The position numbers and the translations under genes are program-made. Of a stretch of DNA of 64,000 nt, positions 43,053 through 51,823 are shown piece after piece (the first letter of the stretch is position 1; each line of letters begins with the position of its first letter). Source of the stretch: Pseudomonadota bacterium (GTDB lineage Bacteria; Chloroflexota; UBA6077; JAJPHF01); contig JAJPHF010000139.1 of NCBI GenBank assembly GCA_021325365.1, forward strand, positions 62,001 to 126,000, written 5' to 3'. Below the pieces are notes generated by a model. It was given only the letters and a program-made list of their open reading frames with translations. It searched no databases and was not told where the DNA came from.

Positions 43053-43948
43053 GCGGTGGCCCCGGCGCCTGTTGGTGAGCTAGCGTGGATGCCCCCCTCG
43101 GCGCGACGAGCCAGGATCAGGCGCTCGATCTTGCCAGGCGTGTCGTCGTCGGGGAGCGGCGTGTAGACCTGGATTTTGTGTTCGGGGTTGTCTTGCGAGT
43201 GCAGCACGAGCCGCTCGACGGCGAGGCGCCCCGCGCGCGGATGAAAGATGTGCGTGGAGCCCGGGCGGTAGAGCCGAACGTCGTGTTGCTGCCACCACGC
43301 GCGGAACTCCGGGCTGGCCGCTTCGAGCCGCTCCAGTAGCTCCGCAAACATGGTGTCGCCCGCGTAGTGCGCCGCAGTGGCGCGGAAGTCCGACAGCCAG
43401 CGGCGCGCCACGTTCCCCCAGTCGCGGAACAGGCGCTGGAAGCGCCGGCTCGTGAAGATGAGCCAGAGGCTGTTGCGCTCGTCCGCGGGCACGGTGCTGA
43501 ACTCGAAGACCGCGTCCGCGGCCTCGTTCCAGGCGAGTATGTCGTCGCGGCGGCCACGGACGAACGCCGGGCTGACCAGCAGCCCGGCGAGCATCCGTTG
43601 AACGAGCGGGCTGACGGCTTCCTCGGCTGGCCGCGCGGGGGCTTCCCGCCGCGCGAGGGTGAGCAGGTACGCTTGCTCGTCCGCGTTCAGGCGCAGCGCC
43701 CGGCCAATGCTTTCCAGCACCTGGACCGACGGGTGGATGTCGCGCCCCTGCTCCAGCCAGGTGTACCAGGGCTCGCTGACGCCGGCGAGCGACGCGACCT
43801 CGTTCCGGCGCAGCCCCGGGGTATTCCGGCGGAACCCCGTGGGCAGCCCGACCTCGGCGGGCGTGAGCCGCGCCCGGCGCGTGCGCAGGAAGTCCGCGAG
43901 CTCCTGCCGACGCTGGAGCGCCCGCGGCGCGCCGCGCGCGTCTTGCAT
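43046..43948 (-). CDS. XRE regulator with MmyB-like ligand-binding domain
   Basis: This 300-residue protein has an N-terminal helix-turn-helix (about 10-85: LADFLRTRRARLTPAEVGLP, RRNEVASLAGVSEPWYTWLE) and a C-terminal PAS-like MmyB domain (about 105-285: ILAWNEAADAVFEF, RDWGNVARRWLSDFRA). Such proteins usually control a divergent or adjacent oxidoreductase gene, often with a fatty-acid-like ligand. Here the SDR gene lies downstream on the same strand and a hydrolase lies divergently. A GGAGAG site before ATG 43948 sets the start. Confidence 0.85.
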   Translation of the reverse strand: MQDARGAPRALQRRQELADFLRTRRARLTPAEVGLPTGFRRNTPGLRRNEVASLAGVSEPWYTWLEQGRDIHPSVQVLESIGRALRLNADEQAYLLTLARREAPARPAEEAVSPLVQRMLAGLLVSPAFVRGRRDDILAWNEAADAVFEFSTVPADERNSLWLIFTSRRFQRLFRDWGNVARRWLSDFRATAAHYAGDTMFAELLERLEAASPEFRAWWQQHDVRLYRPGSTHIFHPRAGRLAVERLVLHSQDNPEHKIQVYTPLPDDDTPGKIERLILARRAEGGIHASSPTGAGATAR

Positions 43949-44261
43949 CGTCGTGCTCTCCTTTCCGGCTACCGTGGTACCCGAAGAGGGGACGTTGAGA
44001 CCCAATTTTGTCCCGTTAGGAATAGTTCTCGCAAATAGCTCGCTCCGCGCGCCGGGAGCAGCGCGGGCAGCGCCCGCTGAGACGTTTGCCCTGATAGTCG
44101 CGCTACCTGTTGGCCCGGGCCCGGGCGGCCGTATAGTTGCACTGGCGCGCGCGTGCCCGTCTGCCGCGGAGGGAGGGCCCCGGCGCCGCGTGCGCCCGGC
44201 GCGGCGGAGCCGGCGCTACGCCCAGCGGGCGACCCCGCCGGCTCAGGATAAACGAGGGCAG
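43949..44261. other. Divergent region between regulator and hydrolase
   Basis: Promoters for the XRE/MmyB regulator and the hydrolase should lie in these 313 bases. The first 90 bases are less GC-rich than the rest, but I see no clear promoter pair and no long inverted repeat that would be a regulator site. Confidence 0.3.
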
Positions 44262-44954
44262 ATGGCCACGTACCTGCTCATTCATGGGGCGAATCAGGGG
44301 GGATGGATCTGGAAGCCCGTGGCGGCCCGGCTGCGCGCCGCCGGCCACGTGGTGTATCACCCCAGCCTGGATGGCTGCGCGGAGCGCAGCCATGCCGTCC
44401 GGCCGGGCATCACGCTGGATAGCCAGGGCACGGAGATCGCCGGACTACTGTTCTATGACGACCTGACCGAGGTCATCCTCGTGGCGACCAGCGTCGGCGG
44501 GATGGTGGCCGCGCGCGCGGCCGAGCTAGCGCCGGGACGCATTCGGCGCCTGGTGTTTATCGACGCCATCGTCCCCACGCCCGGCGAGTCCGTCTCGGTG
44601 GTCCTGAACCGCCCCCCCTGGGACCCGGGCGAGCTCGTCCACGGCGTCTCGCCCGAACAGGCGCGCGAGCAGGTATTTGCGGAGCTGGAGCCGGGCCTGC
44701 GCGCGTGGGCGGCGGCGCGCTACACGCGCCAGCCGCGCGCGCCCCACGAGGAGCCCGTCGACCTGCGGGCGTTCTGGGCGGCGCGCTGGCTGGTGGACGT
44801 GCTGCGCTGCCGCCAGAGCCCGCGGCCGCCGGAGGCCCATCAACGGCGCACGGCCGAGCGGCTGGGCGGGCGCTATCAGGAGATCGACGCCGGGCATTAC
44901 CCGATGCTCTCGCACGCCGACGAGCTAGCCGCCTATCTCCTGGCGATGGCCTGA
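44262..44954 (+). CDS. Alpha/beta hydrolase (salicylate-esterase/nitrile-lyase-like)
   Basis: This 230-residue protein has the compact form of the plant-esterase/hydroxynitrile-lyase branch: LLIHGANQGGWIWKP at the start as oxyanion loop, nucleophile Ser in ATSVGG, and His in GHYPMLSH near the C-terminus. The first Gly of the usual GXSXG is Ala here, a small deviation. The acid residue is not certain. It probably hydrolyses an ester linked to the aromatic catabolism around it. A GAGGG site precedes the ATG. It is followed after 5 bases by the substrate-binding protein gene. Confidence 0.8.
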   Translation: MATYLLIHGANQGGWIWKPVAARLRAAGHVVYHPSLDGCAERSHAVRPGITLDSQGTEIAGLLFYDDLTEVILVATSVGGMVAARAAELAPGRIRRLVFIDAIVPTPGESVSVVLNRPPWDPGELVHGVSPEQAREQVFAELEPGLRAWAAARYTRQPRAPHEEPVDLRAFWAARWLVDVLRCRQSPRPPEAHQRRTAERLGGRYQEIDAGHYPMLSHADELAAYLLAMA

Positions 44955-44959
44955 ACGTG

Positions 44960-46210
44960 ATGGAAGAGCTGTGGGCAAGCCGTCCGCGGCCGCATGGCCG
45001 CGAGGAGACAGTTGCGACGTCCGATTCGCGTCGGCGCCACCTGCCGGCGCTCGACCGGCGCGCCTTCCTGCGGACACTGGCCGTGGGGGGCGCCGGCCTG
45101 CTCGCCGGCTGCCAGGGGGCGCCGACGCCACGGCCCGCGGGCGCGCCCACCGTCGGCCCGGGGGGTGCCCCATCCACCGCCAGCGCCCCCGCCGACTGGG
45201 ACGCGCTCGTCGCCGCCGCGAAGCAGGAGGGCCAGCTCGTCCTCCACGGACCGCCCAATCCCGACACCCGGCAGATGGTCCCAGAGGCGTTCACGCGCCG
45301 CTTCGGCATCCCCGTCGAGTACAACGCGGTGCGCACGAACGAGCTAGCGGCGAAGATGGTGGCGGAGAAGCAGGCCGGGCTGGTCACGGTCGACGTGATG
45401 ATGATCGGCCTCGGCACCTTTGCCGATGTCCTCTATCCCAACGGTATGCTGGCCGACGTGCGCTCCGCGCTGATTTTGCCCGAGGTGACCGACCCCACCG
45501 TCTGGTTGATGGAGCCGGCCGACCTCTTCCTCGACCCGGAGCACACCCGGCTAATGCGGCTCTTCTACACGGCCACCTGCCCCCTGGCGATCAACCGCGA
45601 CTACGCCGACCCCGCGCTCATCAAGAGCGCGCAGGACCTGCTGCGGCCAGAGCTTAAGGGGAAACTCTCCGCCGAGGACCCGACCGTCTCCGGCTCGGGC
45701 GCGAATACCGCGACCCACCTCTACCTGCTCTTCGGCGAGGACTTCGTCCGCCGCCTATACCTCGACCAGGCGGTCACCACCCGGGACTACCGCCAGCGGG
45801 CCGACTGGCTCGTGCGGGGCACGCAGCCGATCGCGCTCTTCATGAACGCCCCCGACATCGACCGCGCCCAGAAGGACGGCTTCCCAGTCGACGTCGTGCG
45901 GACGCTGCCCGACCTGCCGGGCACGACCAGCTCCACCTTCGGCGTGGTCGGGCTGATCGACGGCGGCCCGCACGCGAACGCGGCGCGGGTATTCGTCAAC
46001 TGGATCGCCAGCCGCGAGGGCCTGGAGGTCTTCAGCCGCGCGGAGCGGGTCCCCGGCACCCGCAAAGACCTGGACTACGCGCAGTGGGTCCCGGAGTACA
46101 CGATCCCCCTGCCCGGGGTGAATTACCTGGACACCTACACCTGGGACTTCAAGGCCAACACGCAGCCGGCCGCCGCGGCGAAGGTGAAGGAGATTCTCGC
46201 GGGCCGCTAG
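44960..46210 (+). CDS. TAT-exported ABC substrate-binding lipoprotein
   Basis: This 416-residue protein starts with a twin-arginine signal (DRRAFLRTLAVGGAG) leading to a lipobox LLAGC near residue 50. The mature part has the two-lobe fold of Fe3+/spermidine-type (family 1) binding proteins, with TRRFGIPVEYNAVRTNELAA and a FNWIASREG-like hinge (VNWIASREGLE). In catabolic clusters such proteins bind organic acids, but the ligand is unknown. No strong ribosome binding site is visible; the 5-base gap to the hydrolase gene suggests coupling. No intact permease or ATPase of this system is in the window. Its C-terminal part matches the relic at 1412-1591. Confidence 0.8.
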   Translation: MEELWASRPRPHGREETVATSDSRRRHLPALDRRAFLRTLAVGGAGLLAGCQGAPTPRPAGAPTVGPGGAPSTASAPADWDALVAAAKQEGQLVLHGPPNPDTRQMVPEAFTRRFGIPVEYNAVRTNELAAKMVAEKQAGLVTVDVMMIGLGTFADVLYPNGMLADVRSALILPEVTDPTVWLMEPADLFLDPEHTRLMRLFYTATCPLAINRDYADPALIKSAQDLLRPELKGKLSAEDPTVSGSGANTATHLYLLFGEDFVRRLYLDQAVTTRDYRQRADWLVRGTQPIALFMNAPDIDRAQKDGFPVDVVRTLPDLPGTTSSTFGVVGLIDGGPHANAARVFVNWIASREGLEVFSRAERVPGTRKDLDYAQWVPEYTIPLPGVNYLDTYTWDFKANTQPAAAAKVKEILAGR

Positions 46211-46396
46211 AGGGCCGCGGCGGGCGTTCTACGGGCGGAACCCCGAACCGGGAGGACGAGCGACGGGCGGCGGCCTGGCACGCATCCGGACGGGCGTGGC
46301 GGGCAACCTGATCAGCCAGGACGACCAGCGGCGCAAGCTGGAGCGCGTGGTCGAGACGGCGCGCCGGGCGTGGGGCTAGCAGCCCGCTCGGGGCGC

Positions 46397-47563
46397 TTAC
46401 TTTAGGACCTCGCTGGTCAGCTCCAGCGCGCGCACGCGGACCGGGAGCAGCGCCTCGTCCTGGTGGGGCACGTACGTGTCCCACTCCGCCGGGTCGGGCT
46501 GCATTTCAGGCACGGAGGATGGCACGTCGGTGCGGCGGCTGCTGTCCCCGGTCGCCTGGGTGAGCGCCTGCTGCGCGCGCTGCGTCATGAGCCAGTTGCT
46601 GAACACTTTGGCGGCGTTCGGGTGCGGCGGCTGGCTGAGCGCCTGGATGCCGCCCGAGCCGATGGAGAGGGGCACCGCCTCGGTGCGCAGCGGCTCCACG
46701 TTCTTGCCGAGGCCTTCCTGCTGGAACACGAGCAGGTCCGAGTGGCGCAGCCCGATCGCGAGCGGGTAGCGGCCCCGCACGACCCACTCGGCCACCTGCC
46801 GGTTGTCGTTGGAGACCACCAGGTCCTGACTCAGCAGGTCGCGCAAGTACTGCTCGCCGTGGACCTTCAAGAACGTGGCGAGCGCGGCCAGCGTGGCGCC
46901 GCCCCGCGGGTCCTGGATCACGATCTTGCCCTTCCACTTGGGGTCGAGCAGGTCGCGCTCGGTGCGCACGTCGGGCGCCTGGTCGCGGTTCACGAAGACG
47001 ATGGGCGCCAGCGTCGCTAGAAACCCGGGGATGAAGCGCCGCTCCTTGTCGGCGAAGATGCTGTCGTAGCCGCCGAACCACTTGCTGTCGTCCACCACGT
47101 CCGGGAGCACGAGGAGCGAGCGCGCCGGCTCGAACATGCCCTCGTCCTTCGCGGCGAACACCTGGGGGTCGGTCCCGCCGACGCGCACGTCCCAGAGGTA
47201 CTGCCCGCCCGCGCGCTCGCGGCTCACGCGCGGGAAGAAGTCGCGCGAGTTGGCCCCCGTGTACTCGACCGGGATCTCCGGGTACTCCTTCTGGAAGGCG
47301 GTTAGCTGCTCGCGCCAGACGGCGTTGGCCGGGCCGGAGACGACGACTTTGCCCTCCCGCTTGGCTGCGGCCACCGTCTCGTCCCAGTCGGCGGGCCCCG
47401 GCGCGCTGGCCGAGGGGGCTGGCGGCGCCGGCTGGCTGCCGCTGGGCCGCGCGGGCGAGCCGGTGCTCGGGCCGGCAGCCGGGCCGCAGGCCGCCAGCAG
47501 CGCGGCCGCCAGTCCTAGTAAGAACAGCCGACCGAGCGGCAAATGGGTGGCCCGACGCGGCAT
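46397..47563 (-). CDS. ABC substrate-binding lipoprotein (iron/organic-acid type)
   Basis: This 388-residue protein has a signal peptide with lipobox LLAAC near residue 26, a Pro/Ser/Ala-rich linker, and a two-lobe binding-protein fold beginning DWDETVAAAKREGKVVVSGP, a pattern common to type-1 Fe3+-like binding proteins. A SNWLMTQRAQQAL helix is near the C-terminus. The ligand is likely an organic or aromatic acid by context. A GGAGG site sets the ATG at 47563, nine codons inside the open frame. It lies 13 bases after the UbiD gene on the same strand. Confidence 0.8.
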   Translation of the reverse strand: MPRRATHLPLGRLFLLGLAAALLAACGPAAGPSTGSPARPSGSQPAPPAPSASAPGPADWDETVAAAKREGKVVVSGPANAVWREQLTAFQKEYPEIPVEYTGANSRDFFPRVSRERAGGQYLWDVRVGGTDPQVFAAKDEGMFEPARSLLVLPDVVDDSKWFGGYDSIFADKERRFIPGFLATLAPIVFVNRDQAPDVRTERDLLDPKWKGKIVIQDPRGGATLAALATFLKVHGEQYLRDLLSQDLVVSNDNRQVAEWVVRGRYPLAIGLRHSDLLVFQQEGLGKNVEPLRTEAVPLSIGSGGIQALSQPPHPNAAKVFSNWLMTQRAQQALTQATGDSSRRTDVPSSVPEMQPDPAEWDTYVPHQDEALLPVRVRALELTSEVLK

Positions 47564-47576
47564 CAGGTTCCTCCGG

Positions 47577-49028
47577 CTAGCCCAAGCCATACTCGTGCCA
47601 GCGCGCGCGGACTCTCTGCCGCAGCTCGGGCGAGGTCGTGGCCACGGGTGGGTCCGCGGTCTCGCCGGCGCCCGGGCCCCACTCCATCTCCGGCTTGTTG
47701 CGGAACGTGGCGTCGATCACCAGCATCGGCACCGCGCCGTAGCGCCCCGCGCGCACTTCCTGGACCTTGAGGTCCTTGTCGGGGCGCACGGCCAGCGTGA
47801 AGCGCCAGAACAGGTCGCCCGGATCGCGAATCTCCGCATCCTCGTCCACGATCACGAGCCAGTTCGGCTTGACCAGCAGGTACGACTCGCTCGGCATGGC
47901 GACCACGGCGTCCACGATGCGCTGCACGTCGTCCGGCTGGCGCACCCGGGCGGACACGACCGTGAGGGGACGGTTGCCCGTCCGCGGGTGTACGTACACG
48001 TCGCGCACGATGTCCAGCTTCGAGCGCAGGTAGCTCTTGGTCGCGGCCCCGGTCAGGAACTTGGGATAGTCCATGAGCGGCCGACAGGTCATGCCGTAGT
48101 TGATTGGATTCCTGCGGTGCGTGATGCAGTTGACCTGCATGAGCAGCGCGCACTCGGAGGCCGCGTAGATGTCGGCGTTCTCGCCCCAGGGCCCCTCGGC
48201 CGTGCGCCGGTCGCGCAGCACCTCGCCCTCGATAACGATCTCCGCCCACGCCGGCACGAGCAGGTCGTTCGTCACGCACTTCACGACCTCGAGCGGCTCC
48301 CCGAGCCACGCGCCGGCCACCGCGTATTCCGCGTGCCCGTTATCCGGCACCGTGACGGCCTGGGCCGTGGCGTAGGTGAGCATCGGGTCCATCCCGATGG
48401 CGAGGGCGATGGGCGCGTTCTGGCCCTGCTGCTCCCACTTCAGCACCTGGTAAGCGCCGCCCTTGCGTCTGGTGTTCGGATCGGGCTTCGTGCCGACCGG
48501 GTAGTTGCCGTTGGCGACCGAGATGTGGTTCCGGTCGAGGATCATGCAGCGGTACATCCCGCTGTTGATGGCGCCGGTTTCGGGGTCGGCGGTGATGACG
48601 CCCGCGGCCGTGCCGATGTAGGGTCCCCCGTCCTGCTCGTGCCAGATCGGCGTCGGGATAGAGTAGACGTCGACGGTGTCGCCGGTCTGCACGACCTCCT
48701 GGCAGACGGCGGCGTCGGCCGCCCGGGGGGCGAGCGGGTTCGCCTTGCCCTGGTGGATGACGTCGACGATGGCCTCGTCGTCCGGCGCGGTGTTGAAGGC
48801 GAGCGCGACCTGCTCGGTCGTGGACATGACGTTCACGACCAGCCGCTTCCCCGGATGGCCCTTGATGTTCTCGAACAGGAGGCCGGGGCCGCCAGCGTCC
48901 AGCGACAGCGCGGCGATGGCGCCGATCTCGTGCTTGAGATCGACTTCCGCCCTAACGTGGCGCAGCAGGCCGTGCTGCTCCAGCAGCGCCAGATAGCCGC
49001 GCAGGTCCTTGTAGCCAACCCGTCCCAT
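47577..49028 (-). CDS. UbiD-family decarboxylase
   Basis: This 483-residue protein has the usual length and motifs of UbiD enzymes, which (de)carboxylate aromatic or alpha,beta-unsaturated acids using prenylated FMN. It opens with RVGYKDLRGYLALLEQHG, and a conserved AEGPWGE block (about 271-277) corresponds to the EGPFGE motif that carries an active-site Glu. No UbiX prenyltransferase gene is visible here. A GAGGAG site precedes the ATG. A second member lies at 62467-63951. With the Rieske and LigB genes it fits removal of a carboxyl group before ring cleavage. Confidence 0.85.
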   Translation of the reverse strand: MGRVGYKDLRGYLALLEQHGLLRHVRAEVDLKHEIGAIAALSLDAGGPGLLFENIKGHPGKRLVVNVMSTTEQVALAFNTAPDDEAIVDVIHQGKANPLAPRAADAAVCQEVVQTGDTVDVYSIPTPIWHEQDGGPYIGTAAGVITADPETGAINSGMYRCMILDRNHISVANGNYPVGTKPDPNTRRKGGAYQVLKWEQQGQNAPIALAIGMDPMLTYATAQAVTVPDNGHAEYAVAGAWLGEPLEVVKCVTNDLLVPAWAEIVIEGEVLRDRRTAEGPWGENADIYAASECALLMQVNCITHRRNPINYGMTCRPLMDYPKFLTGAATKSYLRSKLDIVRDVYVHPRTGNRPLTVVSARVRQPDDVQRIVDAVVAMPSESYLLVKPNWLVIVDEDAEIRDPGDLFWRFTLAVRPDKDLKVQEVRAGRYGAVPMLVIDATFRNKPEMEWGPGAGETADPPVATTSPELRQRVRARWHEYGLG

Positions 49029-49149
49029 GGTACGGCTCCTCAGTTCGTCAGTGGCAACAGGCTCCCAGAAGCGGGCGGACGGAGGACGGTCTACCCGCGC
49101 GGGCCTGGGCCTGGCTGCGTGCGGCGCGCTCGCGGCAGCGCGCCGGGTC

Positions 49150-50352
49150 TCATGCTGGTACTGGACACTGGTGCGACAGGACGATCTCCTTCCGCTGGCG
49201 CGCGGACTCGTAGATGGCGACCGTGGCCTCCAGCGTCGCCATGCCCCATTCGCCGCTCGGGAAGACCGGGCGGTCCTCGATAATCGCGTTGTACATCTCG
49301 TTCATCTCGGCCACGCGGGCGGGCTCGGACCCCGCTAGCGAGATCTCGCGCCGCCCGTCGTCGCCGTAGATGAGGAGTCCGTCCGGGGACTGGCGTATGT
49401 CCCCCTTCTCGCAGCTCACGAGCGTGAGGCCAAAGAACGGCTGCCGCCGCGGTATCTTCAGGTCGAAGTGCGAGTAGGCGCCCTCCGCGCGGCCCCCGTA
49501 CTGCATCGCCGCCTTTAGCTCCGCCTCGTTGCCGTCGACCGCCGCCTGGGCGATGCGCCGCCGCGACTTGATCGCCTGCTCCGGATCGCGGTTCTGCCCT
49601 CCCTCGCCGACCCACCAGTGCAGCTCGCCCGTGTCGAAGTGCGCGTAGCCGTTGTACACCGCCGTCGCCGGCGTGCCGTCCTCGAACTCCAGGTAGGCGG
49701 TGTAAGCACCGTCGCAGGGGCGGCTCGGCACCCAGTTGCCGACCATGCCGCGCAGGCTGCGGACCATCCCGCCGCCGATGAAGCGGATGATGTCGAGCTG
49801 GTGGGGTGCTTGCAGGTACACGGCGCCGCCGCCCTTCTCGGTGACCAGCTCGTGGGGCATGCGCGGCCGGTAGACCAGGTCCGTGTAGTCCCAGTTGTGG
49901 ATCATGCCGAGCTGGCCCAGCTCGCCGCTGCGCACGATCTCGCCCATCTTGCGCACCGGCGCGTCCAGCATCTTCGTGTGGCCCTGCATGAGCCGTACGC
50001 CGTTGCGCCGGGCGGCGTCCACCATCGCCTGGCACTCCGTCACGGTCAGGGCCATCGGCTTCTCGACGATGACGTTCTTCTTGTGCTCGGCCAGCAGGAC
50101 CACGTGCTCGGCGTGAAACTGGTTCGGCGTGGAGACGAACACGATGTCGACGTTGCTCTTCGCCAGGTCCTCGACGCTACGGTAGGTCTCGCCCCCGAAT
50201 TCTGCCGCGAACTTGTCCAGCACCTCGGGGCGGACGTCGGCGGCTGCCGCGACTTTCAGGTGCGGCAGCAGCTCGAAGGCCGGCAGGACCTGGGTGCTGG
50301 CGACGCCCAGTCCCGCGAAGCCAACCCGGAGCTGGCGCGTTGTCGTAGCCAT
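49150..50352 (-). CDS. Gfo/Idh/MocA-family oxidoreductase
   Basis: This 400-residue protein has an N-terminal Rossmann domain (GFAGLGVAS at about 11-19, VSTPNQFHAEH, then VEKPMALT with the catalytic Lys of EKP) and a C-terminal alpha/beta domain (about 135-385). Members oxidise sugars, cyclitols or, in phthalate pathways, dihydrodiols (4,5-dihydro-4,5-dihydroxyphthalate dehydrogenase is of this family). That reaction would fit between a Rieske oxygenase and a LigB-type enzyme. GGAGGAT precedes the ATG. The gene lies downstream of a Rieske gene on the same strand, separated by about 100 bases that include a palindromic repeat. Confidence 0.85.
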   Translation of the reverse strand: MATTTRQLRVGFAGLGVASTQVLPAFELLPHLKVAAAADVRPEVLDKFAAEFGGETYRSVEDLAKSNVDIVFVSTPNQFHAEHVVLLAEHKKNVIVEKPMALTVTECQAMVDAARRNGVRLMQGHTKMLDAPVRKMGEIVRSGELGQLGMIHNWDYTDLVYRPRMPHELVTEKGGGAVYLQAPHQLDIIRFIGGGMVRSLRGMVGNWVPSRPCDGAYTAYLEFEDGTPATAVYNGYAHFDTGELHWWVGEGGQNRDPEQAIKSRRRIAQAAVDGNEAELKAAMQYGGRAEGAYSHFDLKIPRRQPFFGLTLVSCEKGDIRQSPDGLLIYGDDGRREISLAGSEPARVAEMNEMYNAIIEDRPVFPSGEWGMATLEATVAIYESARQRKEIVLSHQCPVPA

Positions 50353-50379
50353 GAAATCCTCCTCCGCGGGTGGTGTCAG

Positions 50380-50456
50380 CTAGTACCTCGCACGGGCAAT
50401 CGGATGTGTGTTGTGGACTCACAACGCACATCCATTCACCAGTGACGCACCACTAG
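50380..50456 (-). repeat. Palindromic repeat, copy B
   Basis: Read on the minus strand, it starts CTAGTGGT and ends GAGGTACTAG, the same ends as copy A at 37959-38036. The stem here (50402-50415 with 50420-50433, one mismatch in 14) has different bases from copy A but still pairs. It starts at the TAG stop of the Rieske gene and lies upstream of the Gfo/Idh gene. Confidence 0.7.
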
Positions 50457-51715
50457 CTCGGGGCGAGCCCCGGCGCGGCGAGATCGCGCGGCTCTTCCTG
50501 CCAGAAGGCGCGGTGGTCGACGGAGTTCGGCATGACCTGGCTGGTCAGGACGAGGTCGGCATAGCGATTGGCGGCCGGGTCCCGAACGACGTTGCGCGGG
50601 TCGCGGCCGGCCTGCACGTCCTTCATGGCGGCCATGAGCAGCTTGCGCATGGTGACGATGGCGATGTCGCGCGAAGTCAAGTGCTCCTGCGTGCGGTCCT
50701 GGACCGGCCCCTGCGTCTCGGTCGCCCAGGCGTCGTGCTCCTGGAAGGACATCCCCATCCCGAGGAACGACCGCGTCTTCATCTCCTCGCGGTCCTGGAG
50801 GTAGCGGTTCGCCCGGTTGCGCACGAGATGGTAATCGGGCGTCGTCTCCGCCTTGACCTGGACAGCCTGCGTCCTGTCGATCGGTCCGCCGCGGCGAAAC
50901 GCGATGACGTACTTCCAGTGGTGCGTGTCGTCGATGGCCACGTGCCAGTTGATGCTGTAGCCGTCCTGGTAGCCGCCGAAGCACGTCAGATTGGGCATCA
51001 CGGCGTTGGTCAGCCGGACGTACTTGGAGTCCGGCCCCGCCTGCCGCACCGCGTAGATGCGCAGCCCCCAGTCCGTGACCTCCAAGTCGATCGTGGGGGC
51101 CGTATCCCGCGCGAGGAGCTTGATGCGCGCCGCCTGGTCGGGGACCTCCTCACGCTGGATCCGGTGCAGGAACGAGAGGTGGATCGGGTCCTGGTTACCC
51201 TCGTTCCCCTGCAGGTAGTTGCAGTCCTGGAAGATTTTCGTCACGACGCGGTGCTCGTCCGGGACGTTCAGGAACTCGTACCCCGGGAGCAGCGGCGGCT
51301 CGCCGGGGCCCAGGTAGGCGAAGATGATCCCGCCCTTCTCCCGGCAGGGATAGGCGGTGTGCCGGATGCGCTGGTAGAACGTGCTGCCCGCGGGCTCGCC
51401 CGGCTGCTCCAGGCAGCGGCCGGCGCGATCGAAGAGCCAGCCGTGGTACAGGCAGCGCAGGCCGCCGTCCTCCAGCCGACCGTAGGAGAGGTCCGCCCCC
51501 CGGTGTGGGCAGTGCAGGCCGAGGAGGCCCGGCTGCCCCGCCTCGTCGCGGTAGAGCACGAGGTCTTCCCCGAACAGGCGGACGGGGAGCGGGGCGCCGC
51601 CGGCGGGCAGCTCCTCCGACAGGGCGGCGGGCTGCCAGTAGCGGCGCATCAGCTCGCCGCACGGCGTGCCGGGCCCCACGCGCGTCAGCAACTCGTTCTC
51701 TTCCTGCGTCGGCAT
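50453..51715 (-). CDS. Rieske-type aromatic ring oxygenase, large subunit
   Basis: This 420-residue protein has the Rieske cluster ligands Cys69-X-His71 and Cys88-XX-His91 and an iron site with His179 and His184 (DPIHLSFLHR). The N-terminus EENELLTRVGPGTPCGELMR is very like that of the paralogue at 57024 and marks the phthalate-dioxygenase-like branch. It should hydroxylate an aromatic acid with electrons from a reductase not found in the window. A GGAG site sets the ATG at 51715, 29 codons inside the open frame. It lies downstream of the LigB gene at 51824 on the same strand. Confidence 0.88.
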   Translation of the reverse strand: MPTQEENELLTRVGPGTPCGELMRRYWQPAALSEELPAGGAPLPVRLFGEDLVLYRDEAGQPGLLGLHCPHRGADLSYGRLEDGGLRCLYHGWLFDRAGRCLEQPGEPAGSTFYQRIRHTAYPCREKGGIIFAYLGPGEPPLLPGYEFLNVPDEHRVVTKIFQDCNYLQGNEGNQDPIHLSFLHRIQREEVPDQAARIKLLARDTAPTIDLEVTDWGLRIYAVRQAGPDSKYVRLTNAVMPNLTCFGGYQDGYSINWHVAIDDTHHWKYVIAFRRGGPIDRTQAVQVKAETTPDYHLVRNRANRYLQDREEMKTRSFLGMGMSFQEHDAWATETQGPVQDRTQEHLTSRDIAIVTMRKLLMAAMKDVQAGRDPRNVVRDPAANRYADLVLTSQVMPNSVDHRAFWQEEPRDLAAPGLAPS

Positions 51716-51823
51716 GCTCGTTCTCCAGACTTGTCCCCGTGGCGCCGGCCCCCGCTTTGGGCCGGCGGGCCGCCGCCCGCGACGAGATCGCCCGGACGGC
51801 AAGGCCGCGCTGCGCGCCTGGCG

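Noticed and set aside
46211..46396. Possible C-terminal relic reading NLISQDDQRRKLERVVETAR before a stop at 46377
   Set aside because: It has a plausible helical tail but I cannot connect it to any family, and it is too short to support.
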